DNA of 64,000 bases from Halobacteriales archaeon QS_4_69_31 (GTDB lineage Archaea > Halobacteriota > Halobacteria > Halobacteriales > Haloarculaceae), in assembly GCA_003021655.1 (NCBI GenBank), contig PXRP01000014.1, positions 62,001-126,000 on the forward strand, given 5' to 3'. A program made the translations under genes and the position numbers. Numbering within the stretch: position 1 is the stretch's first letter; every line of letters starts with the position of its first letter. Shown in pieces: positions 59,727-64,000 of the stretch. Under the pieces are notes generated by a model that saw nothing but the letters and a program-made list of their open reading frames with translations, was not told the origin of the DNA and ran no database searches.

Positions 59727-60396
59727 TACAGTGACGGGGACGGGCGAGACCGCCGGGAGCGTCGAGCGCGCCGTCGAGGCGGTGCGCCGGGGCGAGCCGG
59801 TACTGGTCCACGACGCCGCCGACCGCGAGGGCGAGACCGACCTGGTCTACCCCGCCGGGGCCGTCACGCCCGACGCGGTCGCACGCATGCGCAACGACGC
59901 CGGCGGCCTCGTCTGTGTCGCGCTCTCGGCCGCGGTCTGTCGGGCGTTCGACCTGCCCTACGCCCAGTCGGCCATCGACCACGCCGCGGCCGCCGACCAC
60001 GACCTCGCGTACGACGAGCGGTCGTCGTTCTCGCTCGCGGTCAACCACTGCGACACCTTCACCGGGATCACCGACGAGGACCGCGCGCTGACGATCACCC
60101 GCCTCGCCGAGGCCGCCGCCGACCCCGCGGGCGTGGACTTCGCCGCGGAGTTCCGCGCGCCCGGCCACGTCACCCTCCTCCGGGCCGCCCCCGACCTCGT
60201 CGCCGACCGCCGGGGCCACACCGAACTCGCCCTCGTGCTCGCCGCGGCCGCCGACCGCCCGCCCGCGATGGTCGTCTGCGAGATGCTCGACGACGAGACC
60301 GGCGGCGCGCTCTCGCCCGCCGCCGCCCGCGCCTACGCCGACCGCCACGGCCTCGTCTACGTCGAGGGCGCCGACGTCGTCGCTCAACTCGGCTGA
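59710..60396 (+). CDS. ribB: 3,4-dihydroxy-2-butanone 4-phosphate synthase RibB
   Basis: 228 residues. RibB converts ribulose 5-phosphate to the four-carbon riboflavin precursor and formate. Signatures: [20 protein letters not shown] (acidic loop), [34 protein letters not shown] and [12 protein letters not shown]. The ATG at 59710 overlaps ribK by 17 nt; a GTG at 59731 is also possible. ribK and ribB form one transcription unit, so FMN supply may be jointly controlled by the ribK HTH. Confidence 0.93.
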   Translation: MSPNSNTVTGTGETAGSVERAVEAVRRGEPVLVHDAADREGETDLVYPAGAVTPDAVARMRNDAGGLVCVALSAAVCRAFDLPYAQSAIDHAAAADHDLAYDERSSFSLAVNHCDTFTGITDEDRALTITRLAEAAADPAGVDFAAEFRAPGHVTLLRAAPDLVADRRGHTELALVLAAAADRPPAMVVCEMLDDETGGALSPAAARAYADRHGLVYVEGADVVAQLG

Positions 60397-60568
60397 CCAC
60401 CCTGCACGTCCCGCGGCCTCCCACTCGCCGACTCGATGGGCCCACGACCGCCGTCACCCGAACGGCACCCCCGAGCGCCCGCTCTCCCCCGACACTCGCC
60501 GGCCGTCCGTCCCGGCGGTGGTATTTAGTTTGCCGAGTCGGGTGAGAACACCAGCGGCAACACCTCTT

Positions 60569-60599
60569 CACTAAACACTGCTGCCTTCGAATACGAAGG
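60569..60599 (+). promoter_or_regulatory. promoter region of the AGE isomerase gene with palindrome
   Basis: CCTTCG-AATA-CGAAGG (60584-60599) is a 6-bp inverted repeat directly before a TATA-like GGTTTATTCAC (60598-60608), about 25 bp before the ATG at 60630. The shared 14-mer CACTAAACACTGCT (60569-60582) adjoins it. An operator is plausible. Confidence 0.5.
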
Positions 60600-60629
60600 T
60601 TTATTCACACGTCGCGATTGCGACCCCGT

Positions 60630-61817
60630 ATGCCCACGCGGCCGTTCCGGACCGAGCGGTGGCTCACCGGACACGTCCGGGACATCCTCGATTTCTACTA
60701 TCCGACCTGCATCGACGACGAGCACGGCGGCTACATCGCGCAGTTGAGCGACCGGGACGGCCACGTCTACGACGACCGGTCGAAACTCCTCGTGGCCACC
60801 GCCCGGTTCGTCTTCAATTTCTCGGCGGGCACGCTCCTCGACGGTCCGGAGTGGTGTCACGACGCCGCCGCCCACGGCGTCGACTTCCTGCTCGACGTCC
60901 ACCGGGCCGAGGACGGCGGTTACCCCTGGCTGCTCTCGGGGAGGGGCGTCGCGGACGACGCCCGGACCTGCTACGGGCACGCGTTCGTCCTCCTGGGGCT
61001 GTCGATGGCCGCCAGGGCCGGCGTCGAGCGCGCCCGCCCGGCCGTCGACGAGACGGCCGCCCTCATCGACGAACACTTCTGGGAGGACGAGTACGGCCTC
61101 TGCAAGGGGAAACTCGACGCCGAGTGGGCGGAGACGGAGGCCTACCGCGGGCAGAACGCCAACATGCACGCCTGCGAGGCGCTGATCGCCGCCCACGAGA
61201 CCACCGGCGAGGCGCGGTACCTCGACCGCGCCTACACCATCGCCGACCGGCTCGCCCGCGAGCTGGCCGACGAGGGCGACGGCCTCGTCTGGGAGCACTA
61301 CGACGCGGATTGGACCCACGACTGGACGTACAATCGCGACCAGCCGACCCACCTCTTCCGGCCGTGGGGCTACCAGCCCGGCCACCTCCTCGAGTGGACG
61401 AAGCTCCTCCTCCAGCTCGCCGATTACCGCGAGGAGGCGTGGCTCGTCGAGCGCGGGGAACACTTCTTCGAGGCCGCCGTCGAGTACGGCTGGGACGACG
61501 ACCACGGCGGGTTCGTCTACAACGTCGACCGCGACGGCGCGGTCATCTCGGCCGGGAAGTACTACTGGCCGCTCGCCGAGGGCGTCGCGGCGGCCGCGAG
61601 ACTCGCCGAGGCGACCGGCGACGACCGCTACTGGGAGTGGTACGACCGCATCTGGGAGTACGCCTGGGAACACGTCGTGAACCGCGACCACGGCACCTGG
61701 TACTTCAAGCTCACCCCCGACAACCGGGTCCACGACGACATCGACGCCAGCCCGTCCGTCAAGACCGACTACCACCCGCTTGGTGCCTGTTACGACGTGA
61801 TCCAGGCGACCCGGTGA
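60630..61817 (+). CDS. AGE family epimerase/isomerase
   Basis: A 395-residue (alpha/alpha)6-barrel sugar isomerase of the N-acylglucosamine-2-epimerase superfamily. Conserved: DDRSKLLVATARFVFNFSAG, CYGHAFVLLGLSMAARAG, EAYRGQNANMHACEALIAAH and RPWGYQPGHLLEWTKLLLQL. Family catalytic histidines likely include the YGHAF and QPGH residues. Substrate (mannose, cellobiose, sulfoquinovose, others) not identifiable. A palindromic promoter region precedes it; degenerate tandem repeats follow its stop. Confidence 0.9.
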   Translation: MPTRPFRTERWLTGHVRDILDFYYPTCIDDEHGGYIAQLSDRDGHVYDDRSKLLVATARFVFNFSAGTLLDGPEWCHDAAAHGVDFLLDVHRAEDGGYPWLLSGRGVADDARTCYGHAFVLLGLSMAARAGVERARPAVDETAALIDEHFWEDEYGLCKGKLDAEWAETEAYRGQNANMHACEALIAAHETTGEARYLDRAYTIADRLARELADEGDGLVWEHYDADWTHDWTYNRDQPTHLFRPWGYQPGHLLEWTKLLLQLADYREEAWLVERGEHFFEAAVEYGWDDDHGGFVYNVDRDGAVISAGKYYWPLAEGVAAAARLAEATGDDRYWEWYDRIWEYAWEHVVNRDHGTWYFKLTPDNRVHDDIDASPSVKTDYHPLGACYDVIQATR

Positions 61818-61948
61818 CCACGGGACTCGCCGGTCCCCTTCGTGGTGACCGTCCACCGACCGGACACCGGCTCGCTCGTGGTGACCGTCCACCGACCGGA
61901 CGCCGCCTCCCTCCGTAGTGGCCGCCCACCGGCCGGACGCCAGACGGT
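61803..61948. repeat. degenerate tandem repeats beyond the AGE gene stop
   Basis: TCGTGGTGACCGTCCACCGA occurs at 61840 and again at 61876 (period 36); a more diverged copy follows near 61912. The final codons and TGA of the AGE gene (ACCCGGTGACC, 61810-61820) match the same unit weakly, so the repeat probably began in the gene's end. Confidence 0.7.
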
Positions 61949-62021
61949 CGCAGCCACGCCAGTATCGGTCCTGATATCCGACGATAGGTTCAAGAGCGTC
62001 GGGGGCCAGCGGGCCGCCACG

Positions 62022-62246
62022 ATGGGTCCCGCTGTCCGGTTCTGGTTGCTCATGCTGGCCCTGTCGGGGGCGGTATCGGCGGCGATACTGCTGGTCGTCT
62101 CCGCCTTCCTGCCGGGCGCGGTCCTGGGGGAGGCCGACACCGTCGGCTACGTCGTCTCGGTGTTCGTCGCGCTCGTCTCGCTGGCTCTGCTCGTCTGGTC
62201 GCTGACCGCCGACACAGAGGGCAGGGAAAGCGGCCGGCCGGGATGA
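62022..62246 (+). CDS. small two-helix membrane protein, unknown
   Basis: 74 residues: MGPAVRFWLLMLALSGAVSA starts the first helix, VGYVVSVFVALVSLALLVWS is the second, then ADTEGRESGRPG. TATA-like ATAGGTTCAAG (61984-61994) is about 30 bp before the ATG. No recognised family. Its stop lies 1 nt from the convergent SDR gene. Confidence 0.6.
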   Translation: MGPAVRFWLLMLALSGAVSAAILLVVSAFLPGAVLGEADTVGYVVSVFVALVSLALLVWSLTADTEGRESGRPG

Positions 62247-62247
62247 G

Positions 62248-63033
62248 CTAGCTCCGCATCGAACCGCCGTCGATGGGGAGCGCCGTCCCCGTCACGTAGC
62301 TCGCCCGCGGGCTCGTCAGGAACGCGACCACGTCGCCGAGTTCGTCGGGGTCGCCCATCCGCCCCAGCGGGACGCCCTCGCCCCAGTCGTCCAGCCCCTC
62401 CTGGTAGTCCCCGTAGTCGCCGCGCTCGACGGCGTCCTGGATAAGTTGCTCCATCCGGGCGGTCTCGTGGGCGCCGGGCAGGACGGCGTTGACCCGCACC
62501 GCCGGCGCGAACTCGCGGGCCTGTGTCTTGACGAGGCCGATCACCGCGCGCCGGACGGCGTTCGACAGCACCAGGTCGTCGATGACCTCCCGGACCGACC
62601 GGGAGGTGACCGCCGTGACCGACCCTGCTTCGGAGTCGCGCAGGTGGGGGTAGGCGAACCGGGTCGTCCACACCGCCGACATGACGAGCGTGTCGTAGGC
62701 CCCGTACCAGTCCTCGTCGTCCATCTCGAGGAAGGCGCCGCTGGGCGGGCCGCCCGCGCTCATGACGACGTGGTCGATGCCGCCGAACTCCTCGGCGACC
62801 TGTTCGACGTAGGCCTCGACCTGTGCCCGGTCGGTGAGGTCCGTCCGGACGGCGAGCACCTCGCCGTCGCCGGTCGCCGCCAGTTCCTCCCGGGCCGCTT
62901 CAAGAGGTTCTTCGCTCCGGCCACAGACGGCGACGTGTGCGCCCTCCCTGGCGAGCGCTCGCGCGCTGGCGAGCCCGAGTCCGCTCGAACTGGCCGTCGT
63001 CAGTGCCGCGTTCCCGTCGAGTCGCAGGTCCAT
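62248..63033 (-). CDS. SDR family oxidoreductase lacking the usual YxxxK
   Basis: 261 residues of the classical SDR fold. The cofactor loop reads ALTTASSSGLGLASARALAR, and NAG becomes MSAGGPPSGAFL. The catalytic region has VTAVTSRSVREVIDDLVLSN then AVRRAVIGLVKT, so the expected Tyr is Leu and the Lys is Val/Arg, as in a subgroup with SNA(V/L)R. The C-terminus SYVTGTALPIDGGSMR is normal. Activity on the usual carbonyl substrates is doubtful. ATG at 63033. Confidence 0.88.
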   Translation of the reverse strand: MDLRLDGNAALTTASSSGLGLASARALAREGAHVAVCGRSEEPLEAAREELAATGDGEVLAVRTDLTDRAQVEAYVEQVAEEFGGIDHVVMSAGGPPSGAFLEMDDEDWYGAYDTLVMSAVWTTRFAYPHLRDSEAGSVTAVTSRSVREVIDDLVLSNAVRRAVIGLVKTQAREFAPAVRVNAVLPGAHETARMEQLIQDAVERGDYGDYQEGLDDWGEGVPLGRMGDPDELGDVVAFLTSPRASYVTGTALPIDGGSMRS

Positions 63034-63162
63034 GTCGGCGTTCTCGCAGGGCTCGCACAAATGTCCCGGGGCTTCGGCAGTGCGGGTCGGCTCCGCGTCG
63101 GCGTCGCGCGGTCACGGTCACGCGACGTAGCACGGTCGAAGCGTTGCGAGTCGGCGCGACGG

Positions 63163-64000
63163 TCACCCCGACGGCCAGCCCTGCGAGAGGGCAGTACGGT
63201 ACCGGTCCCGGAGCGTCGCGCCGAGCCGGCGCTCGGCAGTCGTGAACCCGAACGACCGGAGCACGGCCGCGTAGGCGGCCAGCCCGACCGCGGTGCCGAC
63301 GACGGGCGCCGCGACCGGCACCGTCCACTTGGCCGCGAGCGCGAGCGCGGCCAGCGGGACGGCCGCGACTAGTGGCCGGGCATGCAGCCGGGTGAACGGC
63401 TGGAGCCCCTCGAGGCGGTAGAGGACGACCACCTCCAGACCGTTGTTGAGCGTGAGCATCAGGACGAAACTGGCGACGAGGCCGGCCAGCCCGAACCGGA
63501 TAGTCAGCGGCACCGCCGCCGCGACCAGCACGAGTGTCACGACGGTGTTGACGACCAGCAGCGCCCGCTGGTGGTCGGTCATCAGCATGAGGATGCCGAC
63601 GCTGCCCGCCGCACAGGCCCCGTACTGGGCGAGGACGAACCACGGGAGCAGGGGCGCGAAGTCGACGAACGTCGGGCCGAACAACCCCATGACCGTCTCG
63701 CGGTAGACGACCACGGGGACGGCCAGCCCGGTCACGCCGACCAGGACCAGCCGGCTGGTGACGTGGTAGAGACGGGCCAGCGCACGGCGGTGGCCGCCCT
63801 CGTGGAGCGCGGCGGCGACCGGCGACATGAACTGGTTGATCCCGTTGAGCGGCAGCCGGACCAGCGCCCCGACGAGCACGCCCACGGCGAAGACACCGCC
63901 GGCCACCTCTGAGAGGTACAGCGCGACCAGCGGGTAAAAACCCAGCCGCTGGACCGTCGTCGCGATGCCGCCCAGAAACGTCGGGATCGTGTACTCGATG
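63163..64000 (-). CDS. polysaccharide/oligosaccharide flippase-like membrane protein, 5' end beyond the window
   Basis: At least 279 residues; the frame is open to the window edge (it reads IEYTIPTFLGGIATTVQRLG near 64000), so the start is missing. Eight or so helices in the visible part resemble the C-terminal half of MATE-like lipopolysaccharide flippases (Wzx/RfbX-type): LPLNGINQFMSPVAAALHEG, VYRETVMGLFGPTFVDFAPL, LPWFVLAQYGACAAGSVGIL and FGLAGLVASFVLMLTLNNGL. It probably moves lipid-linked glycans for surface glycosylation or exopolysaccharide. It may begin a glycan-biosynthesis cluster to the right. Confidence 0.8.
   Translation of the reverse strand, partial: IEYTIPTFLGGIATTVQRLGFYPLVALYLSEVAGGVFAVGVLVGALVRLPLNGINQFMSPVAAALHEGGHRRALARLYHVTSRLVLVGVTGLAVPVVVYRETVMGLFGPTFVDFAPLLPWFVLAQYGACAAGSVGILMLMTDHQRALLVVNTVVTLVLVAAAVPLTIRFGLAGLVASFVLMLTLNNGLEVVVLYRLEGLQPFTRLHARPLVAAVPLAALALAAKWTVPVAAPVVGTAVGLAAYAAVLRSFGFTTAERRLGATLRDRYRTALSQGWPSG

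Noticed and set aside
17025-61948. Tandem repeats as CRISPR arrays
   Set aside because: Copies are contiguous or nearly so with no unique spacers of constant length, the units differ between loci, and there are no cas genes.
1-64000. tRNA or rRNA genes
   Set aside because: I looked for T-loop-like GGTTC(G/A)A patterns in spacers on both strands. The hits, such as near 11635 and 18276, lie inside protein genes and lack cloverleaf partners.

Overview
The window is chromosomal DNA of an extremely halophilic archaeon (class Halobacteria). It is very GC-rich, the encoded proteins are strongly acidic and Asp/Glu/Ala-rich, most transcripts appear leaderless with a TATA-like element about 25 bp before the start codon, and many genes belong to small haloarchaea-only families. 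A Haloarculaceae-like genome is my guess and cannot be proven here. I see no tRNA, rRNA, CRISPR array, complete insertion sequence or convincing replication origin. No stretch over 300 bases lacks a gene in this annotation.

Layout. 1-1000: an AT-richer, 5'-truncated lipoprotein-like gene, then translation factor aIF1/SUI1. 1.2-5.9 kb: a MoxR ATPase / DUF58 / transglutaminase operon and a small zinc protein. 5.9-15.2 kb: a nickel-urease module. Seven tightly coupled genes ureBCAGDEF encode the urease subunits and metallocentre assembly factors. nikMNQO encode an ECF-type nickel importer. The divergent nikR encodes the nickel-sensing repressor, and a 30-bp inverted repeat in the nikM-nikR gap fits its operator. 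15.3-18.7 kb: a LOG-like protein, an Orc1/Cdc6 protein, a frameshifted cytochrome oxidase subunit II and a GIDE-type membrane protein. 18.7-28.4 kb: ileS and a run of housekeeping or hypothetical genes (membrane hydrolase, MFS transporter, zinc ribbon, aldo/keto reductase, membrane-anchored DHH phosphoesterase, sugar-nucleotide-epimerase-like protein).

28.5-38.4 kb: a leftward Tad-like pilus/secretion locus with a coiled-coil protein, a pseudopilin-like protein, a TadA-type ATPase, a TadC-type membrane platform and four proteins with N-terminal hydrophobic stems, three of them preceded by an Arg-Gly pair. A divergent CetZ-type tubulin homologue lies next to it. Three starts in this locus share a promoter element at identical spacing, suggesting co-regulation.

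39.6-64 kb: DNA repair protein NreA, an M48 protease, RNase HI with its operon partner, a PadR regulator with a probable operator, pyrophosphatase, an alkaline-phosphatase-superfamily enzyme, a PUA protein, a DUF1028 pseudogene, SepF, several haloarchaeal DUF proteins, a PHP protein next to an 80-bp palindrome, tRNA-modification enzymes Trm1 and Tyw1, riboflavin genes ribK-ribB, an AGE-family isomerase, an unusual SDR and a 3'-complete, 5'-truncated polysaccharide flippase running off the right edge.

The most notable non-genic signals are the NikR-type operator, the shared pilus promoter, the 80-bp palindrome, and a recurring pattern of degenerate 31-60 bp tandem duplications at or just beyond gene ends, several of which span a stop codon.
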